In this document: positions 1 to 5,966 of the stretch, one piece after another
How positions within the stretch are numbered: the first letter of the stretch is position 1
How the letters are laid out: each line of letters starts with the position of its first letter
Assembly (NCBI GenBank): GCA_005788585.1
Contig: SYBY01000230.1
Location: forward strand, 1-15,302
DNA from: Actinomycetota bacterium
GTDB taxonomy: Bacteria; Actinomycetota; Thermoleophilia; Solirubrobacterales; Solirubrobacteraceae
Direction of reading: 5' to 3'
Length of the DNA stretch: 15,302 nt
Position numbers and translations under genes: made by a program
The notes under the pieces: model-generated
Told to the model about the DNA's origin: nothing
The model's input: only the letters and a program-made list of their open reading frames with translations
The model's database searches: none

Positions 1-101
1 CGGTGGTGCCTACGGGGTGAGCTGACGGGCTCGCGCATGAGGTCTGCGCTACGACGCACCTTGGCGTCGATTCGCCCCAACGACGTGGGTCCCCCGCTCC
101 A

Positions 102-117
102 GCACGGCGGACCGTGC
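102..117 (-). terminator. Possible terminator hairpin after the SDR gene
   Basis: A perfect 6-bp stem (GCACGG / CCGTGC) with the 4-nt loop CGGA lies 55 nt past the SDR stop codon on the minus strand. There is no T-run after it, as is usual for hairpins in very G+C-rich actinobacteria, so termination is only inferred. Apart from this hairpin and a 9-bp direct repeat (CCAGCACGG at 99-107 and 138-146), bases 1-172 hold nothing I can support as a gene. Confidence 0.25.
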
Positions 118-172
118 CGGATTCGGCGTTCTGTCAACCAGCACGGTAGCGAGAATCGAGGACGGGGTCGCG

Positions 173-949
173 TCAGCCCATCGCCCCGAGCGATTCGGGC
201 AGGATCTGGCCGCCGTCCACGACCAGCGACTGGCCGGTCACATACCCCGCCTCGGGGCTCGCGAAATACAGGCACGCGTGGCCGATGTCACGGACGCTGC
301 CCAGCCGCTTCTGGGGGATCGCCTCCTCCATCGAGGCGATGTAGTCCGGCCCCATGTCGACCAGGCCCTCGGTGCGGATGTTGCCCGGGAGCACGGCGTT
401 GACCGTGATGCCCTTCGGCGCGAGCTCGATCGCCGCGGTGCGCATGAAGCCCAGCTGCGCCGCCTTCGTCGCGCCGTAGTGCGACCAGCCCGTGAAGCCG
501 GTCACGGGCCCGGTGATCGACGAGGTGAGCACGACCCGCCCCCGGCCCGACGCCTCCAGCGCGGGGATCGCGTGACGGACGGTCATGATGCACCCGTGGA
601 CGTTGATCGCGAAGATCTCGCGCAGGTCCACGGACGTCATCTCGGCCAGCGGGCGCTCTGGGAACACCCCGGCGTTCGCGCAGACGACGTCGAGGCCGCC
701 GAGCAGCTCGATCGTCTCGTGCACGGCCCGCGCGCAGTCCTCGGGCACGCCGACGTCCTGCTTGACGAAGCGGACCTTGCCGCCGGCGCTGACGGTCAGA
801 TCACGGACGGCTTCCTCGCCGGCCTCGGCGTTGCGGCCGGTGATGACGACATCGGCACCGGCGCCGGCGAACACGGCGGCGATGCCCTTGCCGATGCCCT
901 TCGTCGCGCCGGTGACGAGGACCTTGCGGCCACGAGGTGCGCTGAACAT
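173..949 (-). CDS. SDR-family NAD(P)-dependent oxidoreductase, FabG-like
   Basis: This 258-residue protein has the length and motifs of a classical short-chain dehydrogenase/reductase, a cytosolic enzyme that interconverts an alcohol and a ketone (or 3-hydroxyacyl and 3-oxoacyl) using NAD(P)H. Visible motifs are the Rossmann glycine motif TGATKGIG (13-20), NAG (92-94), Asn116, Ser144 and YxxxK with Tyr158 and Lys162 (the Asn-Ser-Tyr-Lys tetrad), the PG motif (188-189) and a C-terminal VDGG. I chose the ATG at 949 because AAGGAG lies 11 nt upstream; the 24 residues of a longer in-frame ORF precede the Rossmann strand and look unlike this family. It is divergent from the lipase across 178 bp and has no evident operon partner. 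The substrate cannot be told: FabG-like, alcohol and steroid SDRs all share these motifs. Family certain, specific role unknown. Confidence 0.93.
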   Translation of the reverse strand: MFSAPRGRKVLVTGATKGIGKGIAAVFAGAGADVVITGRNAEAGEEAVRDLTVSAGGKVRFVKQDVGVPEDCARAVHETIELLGGLDVVCANAGVFPERPLAEMTSVDLREIFAINVHGCIMTVRHAIPALEASGRGRVVLTSSITGPVTGFTGWSHYGATKAAQLGFMRTAAIELAPKGITVNAVLPGNIRTEGLVDMGPDYIASMEEAIPQKRLGSVRDIGHACLYFASPEAGYVTGQSLVVDGGQILPESLGAMG

Positions 950-1127
950 GCGGGAGACGGCTCCTTCGAACGGATGCGATGGACTGCTGACGAGCGGGGC
1001 GGGACAGCCCACCGGCACCACCGCGTCTCCCTGCGGCGTCCCGGTTTCGTGGCGCCGGAACCTAGCAGCGACCGCCCTCCTCGACTACGCTGACGGGCGT
1101 TCCAGGGGGGACTCCGGGGGGAGACCA

Positions 1128-2045
1128 ATGCTGCGCACGATCGCCGCTGCCGTCACGCTGACGGCCGCACTCGCCACGGCAGGGCCGGCCGCCGCCGAGC
1201 CGCTGCCGGTGAAGTACGACTTCATCGACGCGATCCTCAAGGGACAGGCGCGGCCGAACGCTGCCCCACCCGGGACGAACGACTTCGCGTGCCGCCCGAG
1301 CGCCGAGCATCCCAACCCGGTGGTGCTCGTCCACGGCACGGGCGCGAACATGGCGCTGAGCTGGCGCGCCATCGGCCCCGAGTTGAAGAACCGCGGCTTC
1401 TGCGTCTTCGCGCTGAACTACGGGCGCCTGTACCCCGGTCCGTCCTTCGGCCTGGCGCGCATCGAGCGCTCGGCCCGGGAGCTCGGCGTGTTCATCGACC
1501 GCGTGCTCGCGGCCACCGGCGCGGCGAAGGTCGACATCATCGGGCACTCGCAGGGCGGGATGATGCCGCGCCAGTACCTGCGCTTCGAGGGCGGCGCCGG
1601 CAAAGTGGGCACGCTCATCGGCATGTCGCCCTCGAACCACGGCTCGGGCGATCCGGACGAGGCCGAGGCCCCGTCGCGCGTCCCGGCCTGGTTGCGCAAC
1701 TGGCTGCGCTCGCTGACGTCGTCGTTCGCCCCGGCCTTTGCGCAGCAGAGCGCCGGTTCCCCGTTCATGCGCCAGCTCAACGAGGGGGGCGACACCGTGC
1801 CCGGCGTGCGGTACGTCGTCATCCAGACGCGCTACGACGAGATCGTCACACCGTGGACGTCCGCGCTGCTCGACGGGCCGAACGTGACGAACATCGTCGT
1901 GCAGGACGGCTGCGAGCAGAACAGGATCGACCATGCGGCGATCGTCTACGACCGCCGCGCCGTCGGTCACGCGCTGCGCGCGCTGGATCCGTCGGACACC
2001 AGCCCGGTGCCGTGCACACGGCCGCGCCCGTGGGTGGGCGGCTGA
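1128..2045 (+). CDS. Secreted triacylglycerol lipase/esterase, alpha/beta-hydrolase fold
   Basis: A 305-residue exported serine hydrolase of the actinobacterial lipase class-2/EstA type, expected to cleave carboxylic esters outside the cell. Residues 1-23 form a signal peptide (short basic start, Ala/Leu/Val core, cleavage likely after AAA-23). The oxyanion-hole motif VHGTG is at 68-72. The nucleophile elbow GHSQGG (139-144) carries Ser141. Asp237 (in YDEIVTP) and His269 (in DHAAI) are well placed for the rest of the triad. Cys54, Cys92, Cys262 and Cys296 could form disulfides in the exported protein. The ATG at 1128 follows a GGGGGGAG Shine-Dalgarno by 4 nt; the longer in-frame ORF upstream has no lipase-like sequence. 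TACGCT at 1086-1091 is a possible -10. The stop codon abuts that of the convergent GAF gene with no bases between them. Confidence 0.93.
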   Translation: MLRTIAAAVTLTAALATAGPAAAEPLPVKYDFIDAILKGQARPNAAPPGTNDFACRPSAEHPNPVVLVHGTGANMALSWRAIGPELKNRGFCVFALNYGRLYPGPSFGLARIERSARELGVFIDRVLAATGAAKVDIIGHSQGGMMPRQYLRFEGGAGKVGTLIGMSPSNHGSGDPDEAEAPSRVPAWLRNWLRSLTSSFAPAFAQQSAGSPFMRQLNEGGDTVPGVRYVVIQTRYDEIVTPWTSALLDGPNVTNIVVQDGCEQNRIDHAAIVYDRRAVGHALRALDPSDTSPVPCTRPRPWVGG

Positions 2046-2495
2046 CTACGCCTCCGGCGTGAGCTCGAGCTCTCCGGCGATCGCGCGGGCGATCGTCTGG
2101 AGGGTCGCGACCTCCTCGGTCGTCCAGAGCCGCGGCCGGCGGTCGACGACGCACAGCGCCCCGTGGACGGGACCGTCGGCCTCTCGGGCCAGAGGCGCCC
2201 CGACGAAGGCGACGACGCGCTCGAAGTGCGGCTGCGACGGATCCAGCTCGGCGTAGCCGTCATGGACCACGACAGGACGTCCGGTGATGGCCACGCGCTG
2301 CGTGTGCGCCCGCAGGCGTGGCCCGGGTCGCGCCGTGGAACACGATGGCCCTGTCGCGGCATCAACGAGCCACACGTACGCGATCGGAGCACCCGTCACG
2401 CTGCCGGCGAGATCGACGAGGCGCGAGATGGCGTCACAGAGGGCGTCGGGGGTCCCGAGGGAGGGCGTGGAGCGAGAGAGGTCAGATGAGGTCAT
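2046..2495 (-). CDS. Stand-alone GAF-domain protein
   Basis: A 149-residue cytosolic protein made of little more than one GAF domain (about 18-143), a small-molecule or redox sensor fold. The match rests on the pattern GAPIAYVWLVD (35-45), GRPVVVHD (72-79), FVGAPL (97-102), then GALCVVDRRPRLWT (112-125) and a final helix. The stretch between the second strand and GRPVVV is shorter than in most GAF domains I know, so the ligand pocket may be reduced. No kinase, GGDEF or DNA-binding domain is attached, so output would need a partner protein. The ATG at 2495 is the only convincing start; no strong Shine-Dalgarno is seen. An 18-bp palindrome lies 40 nt upstream. It is followed tail-to-tail by the lipase. 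Ligand and role unknown. Confidence 0.8.
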   Translation of the reverse strand: MTSSDLSRSTPSLGTPDALCDAISRLVDLAGSVTGAPIAYVWLVDAATGPSCSTARPGPRLRAHTQRVAITGRPVVVHDGYAELDPSQPHFERVVAFVGAPLAREADGPVHGALCVVDRRPRLWTTEEVATLQTIARAIAGELELTPEA

Positions 2496-2534
2496 GGGAT
2501 CCCAACGACCACCCGCGTCTGATGCATGACCCCA

Positions 2535-2552
2535 GTTGGACACCTGTCCAAC
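2535..2552 (-). promoter_or_regulatory. 18-bp perfect palindrome upstream of the GAF gene, operator-like
   Basis: GTTGGACA and TGTCCAAC form a perfect 8-bp inverted repeat around a 2-bp centre. The site is 39-57 nt upstream of the GAF start codon. On the minus strand it contains TTGGAC, a fair -35 hexamer, so a repressor bound here would block the promoter. This geometry suits a dimeric helix-turn-helix regulator. It could also form an RNA hairpin, though a 2-nt loop is unfavourable. Confidence 0.5.
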
Positions 2553-2588
2553 GCTCTGCCTCCCCGGCTTCCGGCAGACCGCGCCGCC

Positions 2589-2612
2589 GGGCCGGGCGCT
2601 CACACCCGGCCC
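2589..2612 (-). terminator. GC-rich terminator-like hairpin after the coiled-coil gene
   Basis: A perfect 8-bp stem (GGGCCGGG / CCCGGCCC) with an 8-nt loop lies 20 nt beyond the stop of the gene ending at 2633 on the minus strand. No U-tract follows. It separates that gene from the GAF gene and argues against cotranscription, as does the palindrome further on. Confidence 0.45.
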
Positions 2613-2632
2613 ATACCGAAACGGCCCCCTCG

Positions 2633-3007
2633 TCAGCCCTGAAGGCGGCCGCTGAGCTCGGCCCGCAGGACGGCCAGCTCGACCACCGCGGTCCCGATGT
2701 ACGCGGCCTTGGCGGCGGCGAGCTCGGACTGCAGGTCCTCGGCGTACGCGCCGTCGCGGTCCAGGCCGTGGAGCGCGGCGAGCGCCTTCTCGGCCTCGAG
2801 CACCGCGACCTGCTCGCGCAGCAGCGGGGCGGGGTGCGGCTCGGCCCACCGCGGCTCGTCCTCGGGGATGGGCGCGAGCATGGGGAGCGGAAGCGGCTCA
2901 CGCGCCGCGACCTGCGGTGCGTCAGGAGGCGCACTCGGCTGCGCGGGCCGCGGTGAACGACGACGCAGCAGGGCGGAGAACGGGAAGTGCTGGCTGATGG
3001 ACGGCAT
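2633..3007 (-). CDS. Hypothetical small protein, Pro-rich N-terminus and C-terminal coiled coil
   Basis: I do not recognise this 124-residue protein. The start at 3007 is well supported: AAGGAG lies 6 nt upstream of the ATG. Residues 1-20 are basic and hydrophobic (three arginines in a row at 15-17). Residues 20-62 are rich in Pro and Ala and probably disordered. Residues 62-124 are Ala/Leu/Glu-rich with heptad-like spacing and only one clear break (GLDRDGAY, 81-88), consistent with a helical hairpin or coiled coil. There is no signal peptide or membrane segment. Hairpins or palindromes on both sides suggest it is transcribed alone. Codon use matches its neighbours. It may be a lineage-specific structural or partner protein; I assign no function. 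Confidence 0.65.
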   Translation of the reverse strand: MPSISQHFPFSALLRRRSPRPAQPSAPPDAPQVAAREPLPLPMLAPIPEDEPRWAEPHPAPLLREQVAVLEAEKALAALHGLDRDGAYAEDLQSELAAAKAAYIGTAVVELAVLRAELSGRLQG

Positions 3008-3053
3008 GGCGGGCTCCTTTTGGTGATGGAGGCGTTCCTCGACAGTGCACACC

Positions 3054-3065
3054 GTGACGCGTCAC
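3054..3065 (-). promoter_or_regulatory. 12-bp perfect palindrome upstream of the coiled-coil gene
   Basis: GTGACGCGTCAC is perfectly self-complementary and lies 46-58 nt upstream of the ATG at 3007. GTGCA (3045-3049) and TGCAC (3066-3070) add an outer, unevenly spaced inverted repeat. The position suits a promoter-proximal operator. No protein can be named from the sequence. Confidence 0.35.
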
Positions 3066-3070
3066 TGCAC

Positions 3071-3104
3071 GGGGGTCATCGGGGACCACCCCAACGTGAC
3101 CCCC
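3071..3104 (-). terminator. Terminator-like hairpin after the acyl-CoA dehydrogenase gene
   Basis: GGGGGTCA (3071-3078) and TGACCCCC (3097-3104) form a perfect 8-bp stem. Inside it GGGG/CCCC pairs again around the loop ACCA, with a small asymmetric internal loop between the two stems. It begins 45 nt past the dehydrogenase stop on the minus strand. No U-tract follows in that direction. Confidence 0.4.
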
Positions 3105-3149
3105 ACACTTTTGGACGCCCGCCGGCGCCGTCCTATTCCCGCGGGGCGG

Positions 3150-4313
3150 CTACCGCGGGTCGCCGAGCCCGAGGTCGCGGCCGATGATCTCCTTCATGAT
3201 CTCGTTCGACCCGGCCCAGATCCGGGTCACGCGCGCATCCATCCACGCGTGCGCGACCTCGTACTCCTCCATGTAGCCGTAGCCGCCGTGCAGCTGCACG
3301 CACGCGTCGATGATCTGGCCCTGGACGTCGCTGCTCCACCACTTCGCCTTCGCGGCATCGACGGGTGACAGCTCGCCAGCGGCGTGTGCGGCGGTGCACT
3401 GGTCGACGTACGCCTGGGTGACGTCCAGCCGCGTGACGAGGTCGGCGAGCAGGAACCGGTTGTGCTGGAAGGTGCCGATCGGCCGGCGGAACGCGTTGCG
3501 GTCCTTGGCGTACTGCAGCGTGATGTCGAGCGCCGCCCGGGCGTGCGCGATGTTCGTGATCGCCGAACCCATCCGCTCCTGGGCGAGGTGTTCCATCATG
3601 TGCTTGAAGCCGCCGTCGAGCTCGCCGATGACGAGCTCGTCGGGGACGTGGACGTCCTCGAAGAACAGCTCGGCGGTGTCGGCCTCGTGCTGGCCGACCT
3701 TCTCCAGGACGCGCCCGCGCGTGAAGCCCTCCATTCCCTCCTCGATGCCGAAGAGCGTGATGCCGCGACCCTTCGGCCCGCCGCCGGTGCGCGCGGCGGT
3801 CACGATGAGGTCCGCGCTGCCGCCGTTGGTGATGAACGTCTTCGAGCCGTTGATGATCCAGCCGTCGCCGTTGCGCACCGCCGACGTCTTCAGCCCGCCG
3901 AGATCGGAACCCGCCTCGGGCTCGGTCATGCCGATCGCCGTGACGATGTCGCCGCTGCAGAACCCGGGCAGCCAGCGCTGCTTCTGCTCCTCGGTCGTGA
4001 GGCGCAGCAGGTACGGGGCGATGATGTCGACCTGGATGCCGAAGCTCGACCCGTAGGCGACGCCGATGCGCGAGAGCTCCTCGTTGAGCACCGCGTTGAA
4101 GCGGAAGTCGTCGATGTCGCTGCCGCCGTACTCGGCCGGCACGCCCAGGCCGAGGAACCCGAGCTCGCCGGCCTTCTTCCACGTCTCCCGGTCGATGAGG
4201 CGGTCCTTGCGGTGCTGTTCGCGCCGGGGCAGGACCTCCTTCGCGACGAACGCCTGCACGCTCTCGCGGAAGAGCTCGTGCTCGGGCTCGAAGAGCGTGC
4301 GCTTCAACGACAT
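3150..4313 (-). CDS. Acyl-CoA dehydrogenase, long-chain (LCAD)-like
   Basis: A 387-residue FAD flavoenzyme that oxidises an acyl-CoA to the trans-2-enoyl-CoA and passes electrons to ETF in beta-oxidation or a related catabolic route. The flavin and substrate motifs are clear: AIGMTEPEAGSD (126-137), WIINGSKTFITNG (152-164), then YAKDRNAFRRPIG (268-280) and LHGGYGYMEEY (341-351). At the site where medium-chain enzymes carry the catalytic Glu (YEGT), this one reads WAGSNEIM (366-373). The base is instead probably Glu246 in LAQERM, the arrangement known for LCAD and isovaleryl-CoA dehydrogenase. The LHGGYGYM and NEIMKEI pattern also resembles LCAD. The ATG at 4313 has GGAGG 8 nt upstream. An imperfect 21-bp palindrome just upstream suggests TetR-type control. 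Chain-length preference is inference. Confidence 0.95.
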   Translation of the reverse strand: MSLKRTLFEPEHELFRESVQAFVAKEVLPRREQHRKDRLIDRETWKKAGELGFLGLGVPAEYGGSDIDDFRFNAVLNEELSRIGVAYGSSFGIQVDIIAPYLLRLTTEEQKQRWLPGFCSGDIVTAIGMTEPEAGSDLGGLKTSAVRNGDGWIINGSKTFITNGGSADLIVTAARTGGGPKGRGITLFGIEEGMEGFTRGRVLEKVGQHEADTAELFFEDVHVPDELVIGELDGGFKHMMEHLAQERMGSAITNIAHARAALDITLQYAKDRNAFRRPIGTFQHNRFLLADLVTRLDVTQAYVDQCTAAHAAGELSPVDAAKAKWWSSDVQGQIIDACVQLHGGYGYMEEYEVAHAWMDARVTRIWAGSNEIMKEIIGRDLGLGDPR

Positions 4314-4335
4314 GGCGGGGGACCTCCGGGGATGG

Positions 4336-4356
4336 GTACCAAGTACGACTCGGTAC
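4336..4356 (-). promoter_or_regulatory. Imperfect 21-bp palindrome upstream of the acyl-CoA dehydrogenase gene
   Basis: GTACCAAGT and ACTCGGTAC are inverted half-sites (8 of 9 positions match) around a 3-bp centre (ACG), 22-43 nt upstream of the dehydrogenase ATG. TetR-family repressors often bind such sites before fatty-acid catabolism genes. No regulator gene lies in this window, so the binder is unknown. Confidence 0.45.
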
Positions 4357-4373
4357 TCATCATCGCGCATCAC

Positions 4374-4403
4374 CCGGGGCGGCCGGCGTCCCGGCCGCCC
4401 CGG
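4374..4403 (-). terminator. Strong GC hairpin terminator of the phoX-like gene
   Basis: A perfect 13-bp stem, entirely G/C, closes over the 4-nt loop CGTC and starts 11 nt after the phoX stop codon on the minus strand. It is the longest perfect hairpin I found here. There is no U-tract. It separates phoX from the downstream dehydrogenase gene, which has its own operator-like site just beyond. Confidence 0.6.
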
Positions 4404-4414
4404 CGATCCACCCC

Positions 4415-5818
4415 CTACGCGCCGCGGACGTCCCAGGGGCCCCAGATCGCGAACGTCAGGCCGCGATTCTCGATGGGCTGGGTCTCGGGCGTCTCGCCGG
4501 TCGCGAGCCGCTCGCCCTGATGGTTGACGAAGAACGTCTTGCCGTCGGCGCTGAAGCAGCCACCGCAGAACTCGCTGCCGGTGAGCAGGCCCTTGGCGAA
4601 GTCGTAGATCCGCCCCTGCGGGGTGACGCCCCGGACGAACTGCTCGCCGGCGCTGTCCTCCTGCAGGAAGACGTCACCCGTCGCCGGGACGACGTTGACG
4701 TTGTCCGGGTTCTCCAGGACGGCAGCGTCGTCGGACTCGAGGATCAGCTTGAGCTTGTCGGTGCCGTTGCGATCGGGATCGATCTCCCAGAGCTGGCCGA
4801 GCTGCGCCTCCCCGCCCGTCGTGCAGTCGAAGTACACGCGGCTCTTGGTCGCCCAGGCACCCTCGGTACGGTCGAAGATCGCGGCGCCCTTGGCCTGCGC
4901 CTGCTGACGGACGGTGTCGGTCAGCGGGTTGGGCTCGTCGATCGTGACCCACTCGACGTCGAACGTGTCGCCAGGGTTGGCGAGGTTCGCATCGAAGTTC
5001 GGCTGGCCCTTGACGACCAGCGCCTGCAGCTCGCCGCCGAAGTCGGCGAGATCGCCGTACTCCTTCGGCTGCTTGGCCGGGACGAACCGGTACAGGCACG
5101 CGTCCCCGCGGTCCTCGGTCTGGTAGAGCACCCCGTCCAGCCAGGCGACGGCCTCGCGCGCGAAGCGACCCGCGTCGATGATCGGCTGCGGCGTCACGGC
5201 CTTCGTCGCGTCGGCCGGGATCTCGAAGGCGTAGCCGTGCGGCACGCCGCCGGACGGCGAGCTTGAGTTCGCGCCGTAATTGAAGATCTCCTCGCAGCTG
5301 ATCCAGGTGCCCCACGGCGTCTCGCCACCGGCGCAGTTGGTGTGGGTGCCGCCGAGGACGCCGAAGACCTCCTGCAGCTTGCGGTCCGGGCCGACGACGA
5401 GCTTCGTGTTGCCCCCGCGAACCTCGACGTTCGGGTCGTAGCGCTTGCTCGTCGGAACCGGCACCGTGATCTCTCCCGGGCGGGAGCGGTTCTCGTGGTT
5501 GCGGATGAGCACCGTCGTGTTCTTCGGCCCCTTGAACGCGCCCATGCCGTCGAAGATGCCGGGAGTCGGGTTGCCGTCGCGCATCGGGTCGCCGGACTTG
5601 TTGATCAGCCGGTAGCGGAACCCGCGCGGGAGGGCGAGGAACTTCTGCCCCGTCTCGATCTCCACCGTGGGGAACAGCTTGCCGTAGCCCGCTGCCGCCG
5701 GGACGGCGCCCTGTGCGGTGTTGGCGGCGAGCGCGCTCAGCGGGCCGCCGATGGCGAGGCCGCCACCGATCGCCGCCGAACCCTGCACGAACGTCCTGCG
5801 TGACACATCGACTGCCAT
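4415..5818 (-). CDS. Tat-exported PhoX-family (DUF839) phosphatase-like protein
   Basis: A 467-residue protein of the PhoX/DUF839 family; characterised PhoX enzymes are exported Fe/Ca-dependent alkaline phosphatases that release phosphate from organic esters. Residues 1-32 form a Tat signal: SRRTFVQG (6-13), a Gly/Ala-rich core and likely cleavage near ALAA. Family motifs are RNHEN (106-110), NCAGGETPWGTW (161-172) followed by SCEE (174-177), TEDRGD (234-239), PDNVNV (371-376) and FCGGCFSADGKTFFVNHQ (417-434). These hold the acidic and Cys residues expected for metal binding. It is shorter than characterised PhoX (about 600 residues as I recall), so activity is not certain. The ATG at 5818 has GGAGGG 10 nt upstream. 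Four 11-bp repeats of PhoB/PhoP type lie 68-111 nt upstream of the start, which supports phosphate-linked control. A strong hairpin follows the stop. Confidence 0.88.
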   Translation of the reverse strand: MAVDVSRRTFVQGSAAIGGGLAIGGPLSALAANTAQGAVPAAAGYGKLFPTVEIETGQKFLALPRGFRYRLINKSGDPMRDGNPTPGIFDGMGAFKGPKNTTVLIRNHENRSRPGEITVPVPTSKRYDPNVEVRGGNTKLVVGPDRKLQEVFGVLGGTHTNCAGGETPWGTWISCEEIFNYGANSSSPSGGVPHGYAFEIPADATKAVTPQPIIDAGRFAREAVAWLDGVLYQTEDRGDACLYRFVPAKQPKEYGDLADFGGELQALVVKGQPNFDANLANPGDTFDVEWVTIDEPNPLTDTVRQQAQAKGAAIFDRTEGAWATKSRVYFDCTTGGEAQLGQLWEIDPDRNGTDKLKLILESDDAAVLENPDNVNVVPATGDVFLQEDSAGEQFVRGVTPQGRIYDFAKGLLTGSEFCGGCFSADGKTFFVNHQGERLATGETPETQPIENRGLTFAIWGPWDVRGA

Positions 5819-5851
5819 GGGGTGGATGCCCTCCGGTGCTGGAAAGTGGAC

Positions 5852-5937
5852 TCCTGAAGTCCTATGCCCCGGGGCACCCCGAGAATGTGACGAGGCTGTA
5901 GGCGGGCTGTGACGATGCTGTGACGCGGACTTCAGGA
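5852..5937. repeat. Perfect 11-bp inverted repeat flanking the operator array
   Basis: TCCTGAAGTCC (5852-5862) and GGACTTCAGGA (5927-5937) are exact reverse complements 64 bp apart. Each divergent gene therefore has GGACTTCAGGA in the same orientation relative to itself, ending about 33 nt (phoX) and 29 nt (methyltransferase) before the start codon. They could be -35-like elements or paired operators. TGCCCCGGGGCA (5865-5876), a perfect 12-bp palindrome, lies inside the phoX-proximal side. Confidence 0.6.
5884..5929 (-). promoter_or_regulatory. PhoB/PhoP-type operator: four 11-bp tandem direct repeats upstream of phoX
   Basis: On the plus strand, units begin at 5886, 5897, 5908 and 5919, exactly 11 bp apart: TGTGACGAGGC, TGTAGGCGGGC, TGTGACGATGC and TGTGACGCGGA. 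The first and third match at 10 of 11 positions; the second is degenerate. Read towards phoX, the half-sites are TCACAGC, N4, TCACAGC, N4, CTACAGC, N4, TCACATT. Direct repeats of 7 bp plus a 4-bp spacer (one helical turn) are typical of OmpR/PhoB-family response regulators, and TCACAGC-N4-TCACAGC is the site reported for Mycobacterium tuberculosis PhoP. The location before a PhoX gene fits phosphate control. CATAGG about 18 nt past the last half-site is a weak possible -10. Confidence 0.72.
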
Positions 5938-5952
5938 TCCGGTGCGACGGCG

Positions 5953-5958
5953 TAGGCT
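5953..5958 (+). promoter_or_regulatory. Possible -10 (TAGGCT) of a leaderless methyltransferase gene
   Basis: TAGGCT fits TAnnnT and ends 8 nt before the ATG at 5967. Transcription would then begin at or next to the start codon. No Shine-Dalgarno is visible, which agrees with a leaderless mRNA, common in Actinobacteria. A similar TACGCT lies upstream of the lipase gene at 1086-1091. Confidence 0.4.
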
Positions 5959-5966
5959 CGGCGTCG

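Noticed and set aside
1..25. Seven codons (GGAYGVS) ending in TGA at 23-25, possible tail of an upstream plus-strand gene
   Set aside because: Too short to tell from chance; nothing upstream is visible.
585..1127. Upstream in-frame extension of the lipase gene
   Set aside because: It runs antisense through the SDR gene; the signal peptide and Shine-Dalgarno fix the start at 1128.
2061..2072. Perfect 12-bp palindrome GAGCTCGAGCTC near the lipase/GAF junction
   Set aside because: It lies inside the GAF coding region and is explained by repeated Glu-Leu codons (ELEL).
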